Below, one piece after another: positions 14,943 through 25,658 of a stretch of 39,399 nt of DNA. Numbering within the stretch: position 1 is the stretch's first letter; each line of letters starts with the position of its first letter. The stretch covers positions 1-39,399 of the forward strand of contig JAILLA010000099.1 of the NCBI GenBank assembly GCA_024693325.1, written 5' to 3'. The position numbers were made by a program, and so were the translations under genes. Under the pieces are notes generated by a model. The model was not told the origin of the DNA, made no database searches, and saw nothing but the letters and a program-made list of their open reading frames with translations. Origin of the DNA: Solobacterium sp. Its GTDB lineage: Bacteria > Bacillota_I > Bacilli_A > Erysipelotrichales > Erysipelotrichaceae.

Positions 14943-16439
14943 ATGAAAGCAATTATGGTCATGTATGATTCACTGAACCGCCGCAGCCTTCCGGATTACG
15001 GGACTTCGGAGATCGATCTGCCGTCATTCGAACGCCTTGGCAGAGAGACAGCCGTATTTGATAACTGCTATGCGGGAAGCCTGCCGTGCATGCCGGCAAG
15101 ACGCGATCTGCAGACCGGAAGACTATGTTTCCTGCACAGGGGATGGGGACCGATCGAGCCGTTTGACAACTGCATGCCGGAAATACTGAAAAAGAACGGG
15201 ATCTATACACATCTGATCTCCGATCATGATCATTACTGGGAAGACGGAGGCGCTTCATACCATACGCGCTATTCCAGCTGGGAGAATGTCCGCGGTCAGG
15301 AAAATGATACATGGAAAGCAGATCTTGGCGAGTACACGGATATACACAGCTTCGGCATGACAGGCCTTTACGGAGAGATCATGTCAAAAGCAAGAAGACA
15401 GAATGCCGTTAACCGTGAGTATATCCGCCGGGAGGGAAAATATCCCCAGGATACTGTGTTTGACAGAGGTCTGGAGTTCATCGAAACAAATCATGCGTAT
15501 GATAACTGGTTCCTTCAGATCGAAACATTTGATCCGCATGAACCGTTCGATGCCCCGGAAGAATATCAGAAGGAATGCGGGATCGACAACAGTTTCCCGT
15601 ATGACTGGCCGGCATACAACATGGTTCGTGAAAACGATGCCTTTGTCGGAAACGTCCGGAAAAAATATAATGCCCTGCTGAAAATGTGCGACAGATCGCT
15701 TGGCCGGGTGCTGGAGATCATGGACCGTTATGACATGTGGAAAGATACGATGCTGATCGTGAATACCGACCACGGCTTCCTGCTTGGTGAACATCAGTGG
15801 TGGGCGAAAAATGTCATGCCGCAGTACAACGAGATCGCGCATCTGCCGCTGTTTATCTGGGATCCCAGAGCCGGTGTGAAGAACGTGCACAGGCAGGCAC
15901 TGGTCCAGAACATCGATATTGCCGCGACACTGCTCAGTTACTTCGGACAGGACTATCCGGAAGAAATGATCGGCCGGGATGTGCTTCCTGTTATTACGGA
16001 TGATGAAAAACTTCGTGATTATGTGATCTTCGGAATGTTCGGGGGACAGGTCAACATTACCGACGGTGAATATCTGTATATGAGAGCGCCTGTCTGCGAA
16101 GACAACCAGCCATGCTATGAATACACGCTGATGCCGGCGGATATGAACCGCCGCAAGGATGGCAGACAGCTGGAAAAAGCAGAACTGTCCGCGCCTCTTT
16201 CCTTCACAAAGAACATGCCTGTACTGAAGCTGCCGTTTACGGTACGCGGCAAAAGCGCTCATCAGTACGGAAATGCGCTTTATGACCTGAAACACGACCC
16301 GCTGCAGCTTGCACCGGTCGAAGATCAGGAGATCGAAAACAGAATGATCTCTGCACTGGCTGCAGAAATGAAACGGTTCGACGCTCCCGAAGAACAGTAT
16401 GAAAGGATCGGGATCGCAAAACAGGAGGAAATGAAATGA
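14943..16439 (+). CDS. Cys-type sulfatase (alkaline-phosphatase superfamily), cytoplasmic
   Basis: This 498-residue sulfatase starts at the ATG with GGGAGG ten bases upstream; a longer open frame reaching 14817 would run through the promoter element. The sulfatase signature is GSLPCMPARRDLQTGR, with Cys49 (CxPxR) converted to formylglycine in active enzymes. N-terminal MVMYDSLNRRSL supplies metal-binding Asp, and NTDHGFLLGEHQWW supplies the DHG metal motif. No signal peptide is present, so desulfation should occur inside the cell after import. It is the first gene of the operon with a complete ABC importer and overlaps the SBP start (ATGA). No sulfatase-maturing enzyme is encoded nearby. The substrate is inferred to be a sulfated glycoside or oligosaccharide. 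Confidence 0.93.
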   Translation: MKAIMVMYDSLNRRSLPDYGTSEIDLPSFERLGRETAVFDNCYAGSLPCMPARRDLQTGRLCFLHRGWGPIEPFDNCMPEILKKNGIYTHLISDHDHYWEDGGASYHTRYSSWENVRGQENDTWKADLGEYTDIHSFGMTGLYGEIMSKARRQNAVNREYIRREGKYPQDTVFDRGLEFIETNHAYDNWFLQIETFDPHEPFDAPEEYQKECGIDNSFPYDWPAYNMVRENDAFVGNVRKKYNALLKMCDRSLGRVLEIMDRYDMWKDTMLIVNTDHGFLLGEHQWWAKNVMPQYNEIAHLPLFIWDPRAGVKNVHRQALVQNIDIAATLLSYFGQDYPEEMIGRDVLPVITDDEKLRDYVIFGMFGGQVNITDGEYLYMRAPVCEDNQPCYEYTLMPADMNRRKDGRQLEKAELSAPLSFTKNMPVLKLPFTVRGKSAHQYGNALYDLKHDPLQLAPVEDQEIENRMISALAAEMKRFDAPEEQYERIGIAKQEEMK

Positions 16440-18052
16440 ACAGCAGAAAAATGATCAAAGCGGTACTGTCCGGGATCCTCGCACTGTCAGTCACAGGATG
16501 CGGATCCTCTTCCGGAAATGATGCACAGGCACAGGCTTCCGCGCAGGCTAAAGAGACAGTGATGAACATCGTTTCTTCAGATGAACTTTCAGAAACTTCA
16601 CAGATCAGGGACACCCTGAATATCGGCTACAGCTCGCTCTGGGAGTCACTGACTCCGTTCCGGACGAATGCAAACAACAAAAACCTGTACAGCTACGCAC
16701 TGTATGAGACATTGGCAAAAAAGACATCCGAAGGGGAATACATTCCCTGGACAGCAAAGTCATGGACGATGCATGAAGACGGAAAAACATATGATGTGGA
16801 ACTGTATGAAAACATCACTGACTCGGCAGGAAACAACATAAAAGCAGATGATGTTGTCTGGTTCCTGAACGAATCGGCTGTAAGAGGCCTGAAGCCGTCA
16901 TTCACCAATCTTGATACAGCGGAGACGACCGGTGACTACACATTTACCGTGACCCTGAAGAACGATATGTACGGTTCCTGGGAGAAGATCCTGACAGATA
17001 CATTCGTATTCTCAAGAAAGGAATTCGAGGCATCCGGTGATGAGTTCGCGATGCATCCGGTCACGACTTCCGCGTATGTTGTAGAAGAGTACACACCGCA
17101 GTCTTCCCTGAAAATGAAGCTGAGGGATGACTACTGGAATCCGGACGCGCCGGCAGTCAACCGCAGCAACGTCCGTGAAGTGACGTTCCAGCAGATCGCT
17201 GAAGCATCTCAGGCAGGCATCGCAATGGAAAAAGGGATCGTCGATGCATTCATCAATATCGATGCGAATACGCTGAAGCAGTTCACCGGCGACAGTAATT
17301 ACCTGGTCCATAAAGGATTATCCGCAAACGGCGTACAGCTGTATTTCTCAGGTGTCGATTCCAAGCTGATCCAGCAGGATGTGCATCTGCGCAGGGCGAT
17401 CGCTTATATCATCAACGCGGAAGCGATCCTTCAGGCAGTGTACGGCGGTTACGCATCATTGATGTATGATGTCAATCCGGAGGTCAACGATGGTTATCTG
17501 CAGGAATGGAAAAATGAAGAATACTTCCCGTATGATCCCGCCAAGGCAAAGGAAGAACTGGAGCAGTCAGGATATAAAGGTGAGGAACTGGTGCTGATGT
17601 GCTCAAGCAATGCATCCATGTCCAGAATGGCTCAGATGATCCAGAACAACTGTATCGAGATCGGCATCAACATCAAACTTGAACCGCTGGATAATGCCGG
17701 ATTCTCCGGACAGAGACTGGATGGTAACAATTATGACCTGATCATCATTTCCAACGGAGCCGATTCCCTGACCAACTTCTGGAATACGAGATTTGATTCC
17801 ACAACATACAAGCTTGGTGATGCGACTTCCAGAAATGATCAGACTCTGACCGATCTGATCCATCAGGCAGGAACGCATGACGGTTTCAATCAGGAAAACA
17901 TCAATCTGGTCAGAAACTACATTAAAGACAATATGTACGGATACGGCATTGCTCATCCGCAATCCCTGGACCTGATCAATGCCGGAGTGAACGCAAAAGA
18001 ATACGTCGAGACATCCTTCGGTACAGTCGATCTTCTGTCAAGCGTTTATTGA
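16436..18052 (+). CDS. Family 5 solute-binding lipoprotein of the sulfatase-linked ABC importer
   Basis: This 538-residue lipoprotein has a signal peptide with lipobox SVTGC (Cys22), a Ser/Ala/Gln-rich linker, then an SBP_bac_5 domain. It overlaps the sulfatase stop by four bases, with AGGAGG upstream. It is clearly diverged from the other three SBPs in the window and lacks their FDCTTEDHSS segment. It is the only one encoded with its permeases and ATPases. Although the family is usually annotated as peptide or nickel binding, some members bind oligosaccharides. The operon context with sulfatases and a glycosidase favours a sulfated glycan or glycoside ligand here (inference). A hairpin at 18066-18086 separates it from the permeases. 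Confidence 0.92.
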   Translation: MNSRKMIKAVLSGILALSVTGCGSSSGNDAQAQASAQAKETVMNIVSSDELSETSQIRDTLNIGYSSLWESLTPFRTNANNKNLYSYALYETLAKKTSEGEYIPWTAKSWTMHEDGKTYDVELYENITDSAGNNIKADDVVWFLNESAVRGLKPSFTNLDTAETTGDYTFTVTLKNDMYGSWEKILTDTFVFSRKEFEASGDEFAMHPVTTSAYVVEEYTPQSSLKMKLRDDYWNPDAPAVNRSNVREVTFQQIAEASQAGIAMEKGIVDAFINIDANTLKQFTGDSNYLVHKGLSANGVQLYFSGVDSKLIQQDVHLRRAIAYIINAEAILQAVYGGYASLMYDVNPEVNDGYLQEWKNEEYFPYDPAKAKEELEQSGYKGEELVLMCSSNASMSRMAQMIQNNCIEIGINIKLEPLDNAGFSGQRLDGNNYDLIIISNGADSLTNFWNTRFDSTTYKLGDATSRNDQTLTDLIHQAGTHDGFNQENINLVRNYIKDNMYGYGIAHPQSLDLINAGVNAKEYVETSFGTVDLLSSVY

Positions 18053-18065
18053 GATGCCGGATCAG

Positions 18066-18086
18066 AAGGATGCCCCGGGCATCCTT
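18066..18086 (+). other. Perfect intra-operon hairpin between SBP and permease
   Basis: AAGGATGCCC-C-GGGCATCCTT is a perfect 10-bp palindromic stem 13 bases after the SBP stop. The tail CTTCCTTCC is only partly U-rich. Such hairpins commonly stabilise SBP mRNA or attenuate the downstream transporter genes, giving SBP excess. Confidence 0.6.
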
Positions 18087-18117
18087 CTTCCTTCCATACA
18101 GGAATGAGGAGAATCAT

Positions 18118-19056
18118 ATGCATAAATATATTGTGAAACGGCTTCTGTGGATGATACCGATCATCCTCGGGGCTGCCGTACTGGTATTTACACTGATGTA
18201 TTTCTGTCCGGGTGATCCCGCAGAGATCATCCTCGGGGCAGGAGCTTCCGATGCGGAAATGGAACATCTCAGGATCTCCCTGGGACTGAATGATCCGTTT
18301 CTGATCCGTCTGGGAAGATTTCTGAAAGACACCTTTATCCGTTTTGATCTCGGCAGATCATGGATCACAAACCTGTCGATCGCGGACTCGATCGCGGAAC
18401 GCCTGCCGAGGACGATGCTGCTGGCGATCGCGATCATGCTGCTGTCAGTGGTGATCGGTATCCCGCTGGGTGTCGTTGCCGCGACCCATCAGAACCGCTG
18501 GCAGGATAATCTGTGCATGGCGCTTGCACTGCTCGGTGTATCGGTCCCCAGCTTCTGGCTGGCAATGCTGCTGGTCATACTGTTCTCCATCAAGCTGAAC
18601 CTGCTTCCCCCGATGGGGATCGGCGGGCTGCAGTATTATATTCTCCCGGCTCTTGCAGGATGTACCGGCGGGATCGCAGCACTGGCAAGACAGACGCGCT
18701 CATCCATGTTGGATGTCATCCGTTCTGACTACATTACCACGGCCCGGTCCAAAGGCGTTTCGGAACAGAAGGTAATTATCCGCCATGCCCTGAAGAATGC
18801 CCTGATCCCGATCATCACGATCATAGGGACACAGTTCGGAAGACTGCTCGGCGGAACGATGATCCTTGAAACGATCTTCGGAATTCCCGGCCTGGGTTCA
18901 TACATCGTTACCGCCGTTAACAACCGTGATTACCCGGTCGTCATGATCGGTTCGATCGTACTTGCCGCAATGTTCAGCCTGTGCATGCTTGGCGTTGACC
19001 TGGTATACGCAGCAGTTGATCCGAGGATCAAAGCGCAGTATGCGAAAAAGAGATAG
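18118..19056 (+). CDS. ABC importer permease, DppB/OppB type
   Basis: This 312-residue inner-membrane permease has an N-terminal helix (MHKYIVKRLLWMIPIILGAA) typical of DppB and about six transmembrane segments. The BPD_transp_1 coupling motif EAA-like loop is RSDYITTARSKGVSEQKVIIRHALKNALIP, near residues 200-230. The start ATG has GAGGAG upstream; the longer open frame would include the inter-gene hairpin. It forms the translocation pore with the DppC-type subunit, four bases downstream. It belongs to the sulfatase-led operon. Confidence 0.94.
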   Translation: MHKYIVKRLLWMIPIILGAAVLVFTLMYFCPGDPAEIILGAGASDAEMEHLRISLGLNDPFLIRLGRFLKDTFIRFDLGRSWITNLSIADSIAERLPRTMLLAIAIMLLSVVIGIPLGVVAATHQNRWQDNLCMALALLGVSVPSFWLAMLLVILFSIKLNLLPPMGIGGLQYYILPALAGCTGGIAALARQTRSSMLDVIRSDYITTARSKGVSEQKVIIRHALKNALIPIITIIGTQFGRLLGGTMILETIFGIPGLGSYIVTAVNNRDYPVVMIGSIVLAAMFSLCMLGVDLVYAAVDPRIKAQYAKKR

Positions 19057-19059
19057 TTT

Positions 19060-19923
19060 ATGACAACAGGAACAGTGAAAAAACAGAATAAGGTCCTGGA
19101 AGTGCTGAAACGGATGAGCAGAAACAAACTGGCAATGGCCGGTCTGGTGATCTTTACAGCCGAGATACTGCTGGCAGTACTGGCACCGGTGATCGCTCCC
19201 TATGGCTTTGCGGAAATGGACTACACGGCAATGCAGACAGGACCGAGCGCAGCCCATTGGTTCGGTACCGATGAAATGGGCAGGGATATCCTTTCCAGGC
19301 TGCTTTACGGAAGCCGTTATTCCCTTTCGGTAGGACTGATCGCGATCCTCCTGAATACAGCCCTCGGTATGGTGATCGGTGCTGCGGCAGGCTTCTTCGG
19401 AGGCTGGGTCGATAACCTGATCATGCGTTTCCTGGATGTGATCCAGTCACTGCCGGCAATGCTGCTGACGATCGTTATTTCAGCAGTGCTGGGACCGGGA
19501 TATTTCAATACAATACTGGCATTGTCCATCAACGGGATCCCCGGCAAAGCAAGGATGCTGAGGGCACAGATCCTGAAGGAAAGAAATGCCGAGTATATCG
19601 AAGCGTCTGAATCGATCAACTGCAGCCGGTTCAGGACGATCTTCCGTCACCTGATCCCGAACTGCTTCTCACCGCTGATCGTCCAGTCAACGATGGGTGT
19701 TGCGACGATCATTACAACGATGGCCGGTCTGTCCTTTATCGGACTTGGTGTGCAGCCGCCGACCCCGGAGTGGGGTGCTATGCTGTCCGGTTCCAGACAG
19801 TTTATCCGCAATTCACCGTATATGGTCATTTTCCCCGGACTAGCAATTGCGGTCACCGTGCTTGCCCTGAACCTTTTGGGTGACGGTCTTCGTGACGCAC
19901 TCGATCCGAAACTGAAACGATAG
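19060..19923 (+). CDS. ABC importer permease, DppC/OppC type
   Basis: This 287-residue permease starts with the OppC_N segment (LKRMSRNKLAMAGLVIFTAEILLAVLAP), then has HWFGTDEMGRDILSRLLYG, a strong DppC landmark. About five further helices follow, with the cytoplasmic coupling loop YIEASESINCSRFRTIFRHLIPN. It partners the preceding DppB-type protein. The ribosome binding site is weak (AAGAGA), and translation is probably coupled to the upstream gene three bases away. Confidence 0.94.
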   Translation: MTTGTVKKQNKVLEVLKRMSRNKLAMAGLVIFTAEILLAVLAPVIAPYGFAEMDYTAMQTGPSAAHWFGTDEMGRDILSRLLYGSRYSLSVGLIAILLNTALGMVIGAAAGFFGGWVDNLIMRFLDVIQSLPAMLLTIVISAVLGPGYFNTILALSINGIPGKARMLRAQILKERNAEYIEASESINCSRFRTIFRHLIPNCFSPLIVQSTMGVATIITTMAGLSFIGLGVQPPTPEWGAMLSGSRQFIRNSPYMVIFPGLAIAVTVLALNLLGDGLRDALDPKLKR

Positions 19924-19935
19924 GAGATTTTGCAT

Positions 19936-20928
19936 ATGACAGAAAGCAATGTACTGCTGGAAATAAAAGATCTCAGTGTGGAGTACCTGTCTGACGGAAA
20001 GACAGTGCATGCAGTCAACGGCGTTGACCTGTGCCTGAAAAGAGGCAGGACGCTCGGCCTGGTCGGAGAGACCGGTGCCGGCAAGACAAGCATCTGCAGG
20101 TCCATTCTGCGCATTCTCCCCGATGTCGGAGCAGAGATCACATCCGGTGAGATCCTGATGGAAGGAAAAGACTTGCTGCATCTTAAAGAAGAAGAGATGC
20201 AGAAGATCCGCGGCAAGAATATTTCCATGATCTTCCAGGATCCGATGACAGCACTCAATCCCGTTGAACGTGTCGGCGATCAGATCGCTGAAGTGATCGA
20301 GCTCCATCAGGAACAGGGAAACCATGAAGACGCCGTCAGACGGGCAAAGGAAATGCTGGAGATCGTCGGTATTCCCGGTGAACGTTATTATGATTATCCG
20401 CATCAGTTTTCCGGAGGCATGAAGCAGAGGGTCGTGATCGCAATCGCGCTTGCCTGCAGTCCTCAGCTGCTTCTGGCAGATGAGCCGACGACAGCGCTTG
20501 ATGTAACGATCCAGGCCCAGGTGCTGGACCTGATCGAAGACCTGCAGAAACAATACGAAACATCCATGCTGCTGGTGACGCATGATATGGGTGTCGTTGC
20601 CCAGGTCTGCGATGAAGTGGCAGTGATCTATGCCGGAACAATCGTCGAGTACGGGACAAAGGAACAGATATTCGACCATCCTTCCCATCCTTATACTATC
20701 GGGCTGTTCGGAGCGATACCGAGTATGAGCGAAGACGAGATGTGGCTTCATCCGATCGACGGTATGCCGCCGGATCCTACGGATCTTCCTGCAGGCTGTC
20801 CGTTCAGTCCCCGCTGCCCTTATGCATCAGAAGCCTGCAGAAAAGACAGGATACAGCCTGCAGTGACACCGGACGGACATATGTGCCGCTGTATCAGAAT
20901 CGAACAGAGCAAAAAAGGAGAACACTGA
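19936..20928 (+). CDS. ABC importer ATPase, DppD/OppD type
   Basis: This 330-residue ATPase has Walker A GETGAGKT (44-51), Q-loop IFQDPMTALNP, signature FSGGMKQR, Walker B LLLADEPTTALDV and switch His in LLVTHDMG. The C-terminal oligopeptide-transporter extension carries the Cys cluster GCPFSPRCPYASEAC, which in related ATPases can bind a [4Fe-4S] cluster. TAGGAG nine bases upstream selects the ATG at 19936 over the TTG two codons earlier. It pairs with the next ATPase. Confidence 0.94.
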   Translation: MTESNVLLEIKDLSVEYLSDGKTVHAVNGVDLCLKRGRTLGLVGETGAGKTSICRSILRILPDVGAEITSGEILMEGKDLLHLKEEEMQKIRGKNISMIFQDPMTALNPVERVGDQIAEVIELHQEQGNHEDAVRRAKEMLEIVGIPGERYYDYPHQFSGGMKQRVVIAIALACSPQLLLADEPTTALDVTIQAQVLDLIEDLQKQYETSMLLVTHDMGVVAQVCDEVAVIYAGTIVEYGTKEQIFDHPSHPYTIGLFGAIPSMSEDEMWLHPIDGMPPDPTDLPAGCPFSPRCPYASEACRKDRIQPAVTPDGHMCRCIRIEQSKKGEH

Positions 20929-20929
20929 T

Positions 20930-21886
20930 ATGACCCAGCCGTTGATAGAAGTCAGGCATCTGAAAAAATACTTTCCGGTAAACGGGGGTACTCTGCATGC
21001 TGTAGATGATGTTTCATTTACGATCGAAAAGGGAAAGACGCTCGGTGTTGTCGGTGAGTCCGGCTGCGGCAAGTCTACGCTTGGAAGAACGCTGATCCAT
21101 CTGCAGGAGAGTACGGACGGACAGATCCTGCTGGATGGAAAAGATGTCACGAAAGTCAGAAAAAAAGAATTGAAAGCAGTCCGTGAAAAGATGCAGATCA
21201 TATTCCAGGACCCGTATTCTTCCATAGATCCGCGTTTCAGTATCGATGAAACGATCAAAGAACCGCTGATCGTCTCCGGCCGCTATAGCAGAAAGGAAAT
21301 GGTACAGCGTGCGGAAGAACTGATGGAACTCGTCGGGATCGATGAACGCCTGAGAAGGGCTTATCCGCATGAACTGGACGGCGGCAGAAGACAGAGAGTA
21401 GGTATTGCCAGGGCTCTGGCACTGGAACCGGATTTCATCGTCTGTGATGAACCCGTTTCGGCGCTGGATGTTTCGATCCAGGCACAGGTTCTGAACCTGC
21501 TGAAGAAGCTTCAGATCGAACGGGGACTGACATATATGTTTATTACGCATGACATGTCGGTCGTCCGCCATATCTCCGATGATATCTGCGTCATGTATCT
21601 CGGCCAGATGGTAGAGAAATGTGCATCAAAGGAACTGTTCCGAAATCCGCTGCACCCTTATACACGGGCACTTCTTTCTGCGATCCCTTCCACGGATATC
21701 CATCACAGACAGGAACGGATCCGCCTGAAGGGTGAGATCACTTCACCGGTCGATCCGGAGCCGGGATGCAGATTTGCGGCAAGATGCCCGTTTGCACAGG
21801 AAAAATGCCATGCTCCCCAGCATCAGATCAATGCTTCGGATGGACATTTTGTCACATGCTGCAGAGTACACGAGATCAATGCATAA
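20930..21886 (+). CDS. ABC importer ATPase, DppF/OppF type
   Basis: This 318-residue ATPase has Walker A GESGCGKST (42-50), Q-loop IFQDPYSSIDPR, Walker B FIVCDEPVSALDV and switch region FITHDMSVVRH. The C-terminal Cys cluster is GCRFAARCPFAQEKC. The ABC signature reads LDGGRRQ (149-155) instead of LSGGQ; I recall this variant in some Bacillota DppF proteins, so it is probably functional. The start follows the preceding stop by one base, with AAAGGAG upstream. It is the last gene of the operon, followed by a strong terminator. Confidence 0.94.
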   Translation: MTQPLIEVRHLKKYFPVNGGTLHAVDDVSFTIEKGKTLGVVGESGCGKSTLGRTLIHLQESTDGQILLDGKDVTKVRKKELKAVREKMQIIFQDPYSSIDPRFSIDETIKEPLIVSGRYSRKEMVQRAEELMELVGIDERLRRAYPHELDGGRRQRVGIARALALEPDFIVCDEPVSALDVSIQAQVLNLLKKLQIERGLTYMFITHDMSVVRHISDDICVMYLGQMVEKCASKELFRNPLHPYTRALLSAIPSTDIHHRQERIRLKGEITSPVDPEPGCRFAARCPFAQEKCHAPQHQINASDGHFVTCCRVHEINA

Positions 21887-21889
21887 CTG

Positions 21890-21918
21890 AAAAAAAGCAT
21901 GTACGCGCATGCTTTTTT
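21890..21918. terminator. Bidirectional terminator between the ABC operon and LysR
   Basis: AAAAAAGCATG pairs with CATGCTTTTTT around a six-base loop. The symmetric A/T flanks make it work in both directions; it ends at the stop codon of the leftward LysR gene. Confidence 0.9.
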
Positions 21919-22775
21919 CATAATATCGCCTGTGTTTTCAGAACTGCCCGGATCTGATGATACAGGTTTTCCAGCTCAGGATCATTCTCGCGGTAATAGA
22001 ACTCGATCGGCAGCGGTTTGTAATCAAACGGTATCGATACATCGTGGGATACATTACCCGGGAACAGGATGACCGCGTTCTTCAGCAGGCTGACCAGCAG
22101 CTCATTCCTGTCTGATTTATCCATGATGTGCAGGTTCGTACCGATCTCCGCTTCCAGCGCATCGTACAGTGAAGTATCCAGGATGGATGAGATATAAACA
22201 TGGTACGGAAGCAGGTCATTGAATGTGACCGTCTCATAATCCGCAAGCGGGTGATTTTTGTTTACCACGGCATGGATCACAGATTCTCCGATCCGGACAT
22301 GCTTTGATCCCCTGAAATCATTTTTCTGAGGATTGACAAACAGGAAGCAGTCGATCGTACCGATTTCCAGAGCTGTCTGCAGCTCTGATTTTTTCATTCT
22401 CTCGAAATAAAGATAATGCTGGGGATACTTTTCATGAAAGGCCGAGGTCAGGAGATTGATGAAATCAAAGGAAAGCCTGACACTGTGTCCGATATGGATC
22501 TCATATTCCTTTCCTTTTTCGACCTGCCGTACTTTTTCTACGGAGGTATTGATCACTTTGAGGATCTTGCGCGCTTCTGCTGAGAAAGCTTTGCCCGCTT
22601 CCGTCAGATAGCAGCCGGAGGATTTCCTGTAAAACAGGGTAACACCGACTTCGCTTTCCAGTGAATCGATCTGCTTCTTGACTGCGGCGGGAGTGATGAA
22701 AAGTTTATCCGCTGCTTTGGAAAAACTGCTGACTTTGCATACGATCAGAAATGTCTCAAGTTTTACGCTGTCCAT
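21918..22775 (-). CDS. LysR-family regulator, probable master regulator of both sulfatase operons
   Basis: This protein is 285 residues from ATG 22775, which has AAGGG eight bases upstream. The GTG nine bases earlier has no room for a binding site. The N-terminal winged helix (SSFSKAADKLFITPAAVKKQIDSLE) is followed by an effector domain from about residue 85. It lies between, and is divergent from, the glycosidase operon at 22905. Its -35 box (TTTACT) is formed by the right half of the TTTAC-N5-GTAAA dyad. Binding to the dyad should repress its own gene while activating the glycosidase promoter. A matching dyad precedes the sulfatase/ABC operon, which predicts control of both. The inducer is probably a catabolic intermediate. 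Confidence 0.9.
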   Translation of the reverse strand: MDSVKLETFLIVCKVSSFSKAADKLFITPAAVKKQIDSLESEVGVTLFYRKSSGCYLTEAGKAFSAEARKILKVINTSVEKVRQVEKGKEYEIHIGHSVRLSFDFINLLTSAFHEKYPQHYLYFERMKKSELQTALEIGTIDCFLFVNPQKNDFRGSKHVRIGESVIHAVVNKNHPLADYETVTFNDLLPYHVYISSILDTSLYDALEAEIGTNLHIMDKSDRNELLVSLLKNAVILFPGNVSHDVSIPFDYKPLPIEFYYRENDPELENLYHQIRAVLKTQAIL

Positions 22776-22809
22776 ACCCGTCACCCTTTTTTACCAGTAT
22801 ACGATGGCT

Positions 22810-24326
<1,517 letters not shown>

Positions 24327-24349
24327 AAAGGGAAAAGGAGAATCAGAAA

Positions 24350-25645
24350 ATGACAGCAAACAGCAATAACTGGCAGGACCGGATGATGCAGAACAAATAT
24401 CTGGTCGCACTTCAGAATTTCGGCAAAAAAGTATCAAGAAACAAATTCGTCAGCTCGATCATGGGCGGCGTCCAGTCGATCCTCGGTATTATGATGGTCA
24501 GTGCATTCGCACAGGTCGCATGCGCAGCCGGTGTACTGATGAAGCTCATCGAAAAGGGCAGCCCGGTCTACAACGCGATCTACACACCGTACAACTTCTG
24601 CATGGCACTGCTCAGCCTCTGGCTCTGCTTCTCCATGGGCAATATCTACGCTAAGAAGCATGAACTGAAATCACCGGTCGTATCGGCTATGACAAGCGTC
24701 ATCAGCTTCCTGATCATCACAGATGCAGTACAGCTGAATGAAGCAGGCAAGACATTCCTGAACACTTCATTTTTCGGCGGAACAGGAATGATCACTGTAT
24801 TCATCACGGTCTTCGTCAGTATCAATATCATCAAGTTCTTCGAAAAACGCAACCTGACGTTCAAGCTTCCTAAAGGATGCCCGGAAGCACTGATCTCAAG
24901 CTTCGTTTCCCTGGTACCACTGCTGGTAAACATCATCGTCTTCGCAGTCACAACAGCACTGTTCAAGACATACACAGGCGTTATCTTCCCCACATGGATC
25001 ATGAAAGTCCTGGCGATCCCGTTCGGAGCAGTTACTTCCGTTCCCGGCATGTTCCTCATCTGCCTGGTAATGGCGATCTTCACATGCTGCGGCGTCCAGG
25101 GCGCAATGATCATCGGACCGATCCTTCTCCCGATGATCATGCAGTCTCTCGAACAGAACGCTGCTCTCTACAACGCAGGCCAGCCGCTGATCTACTTCCC
25201 GGTACTCCTGTTCTACTGCTTCGGTGTCTTCGGAGTCATTCCTCTCTGTTTCCTCGGCTGGAACTCCAAGTCAGCACAGATCAAGAGCGTATGCCGCGCA
25301 GGTATCGTTCCCGCAATGTTCACAGTCAACGGTGTTGTCATGAATGGTCTTCCCGTACTCTACAACCCTATCCTGATGATCCCTTACATCATCTGCTCAC
25401 TGTTCAGCACATTAATGTATCACTTCGCATTCACACTCAAGCTTCTGACACCGATGTGGATCTACGTAACAGGCAACACACCGCTCGGCATCAAGGAATA
25501 TCTCTGGTCCATGGACTGGAGGCACATCGTATTCGCATGGCTGCTGGTTATTCCGGCTATGGTGATCTACTTCCCATTCTTCAAGGCTTATGAAAACCAG
25601 AAGATCCAGGAAGAACTGAACATACCTGAAACAGCTGAAGAATAA
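24350..25645 (+). CDS. PTS EIIC permease, lactose/cellobiose family
   Basis: This 431-residue multispanning permease of the EIIC superfamily has N-terminal FGKKVSRNKFVSSIMGGVQSILGIMMVSAFAQ and about ten hydrophobic segments. The central GVQGAMIIGPILLPMIMQSLEQN and the later VNGVVMNGLPVLYNPILMIPYI correspond to the conserved substrate region (family pattern NEPIxFGxPIxxNP, here modified). AAGGAG lies upstream. EIIB and EIIA of the same family are not in the window, so phosphorylation must come from components encoded elsewhere, or transport may be non-phosphorylating. Its product would be a glycoside-6-phosphate for the preceding GH1 enzyme. Confidence 0.88.
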   Translation: MTANSNNWQDRMMQNKYLVALQNFGKKVSRNKFVSSIMGGVQSILGIMMVSAFAQVACAAGVLMKLIEKGSPVYNAIYTPYNFCMALLSLWLCFSMGNIYAKKHELKSPVVSAMTSVISFLIITDAVQLNEAGKTFLNTSFFGGTGMITVFITVFVSINIIKFFEKRNLTFKLPKGCPEALISSFVSLVPLLVNIIVFAVTTALFKTYTGVIFPTWIMKVLAIPFGAVTSVPGMFLICLVMAIFTCCGVQGAMIIGPILLPMIMQSLEQNAALYNAGQPLIYFPVLLFYCFGVFGVIPLCFLGWNSKSAQIKSVCRAGIVPAMFTVNGVVMNGLPVLYNPILMIPYIICSLFSTLMYHFAFTLKLLTPMWIYVTGNTPLGIKEYLWSMDWRHIVFAWLLVIPAMVIYFPFFKAYENQKIQEELNIPETAEE

Positions 25646-25658
25646 GGAGGTGTGAAAC

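Noticed and set aside
15384..16295. 303-codon open frame antisense to the sulfatase
   Set aside because: Composition is Cys/His/Phe-rich and shows no domain; it mirrors the codon pattern of the true gene. The same applies to the long antisense frames at 10716-11396, 13324-14250, 19840-20751, 26064-26960, 27885-28898 and 38157-38951.
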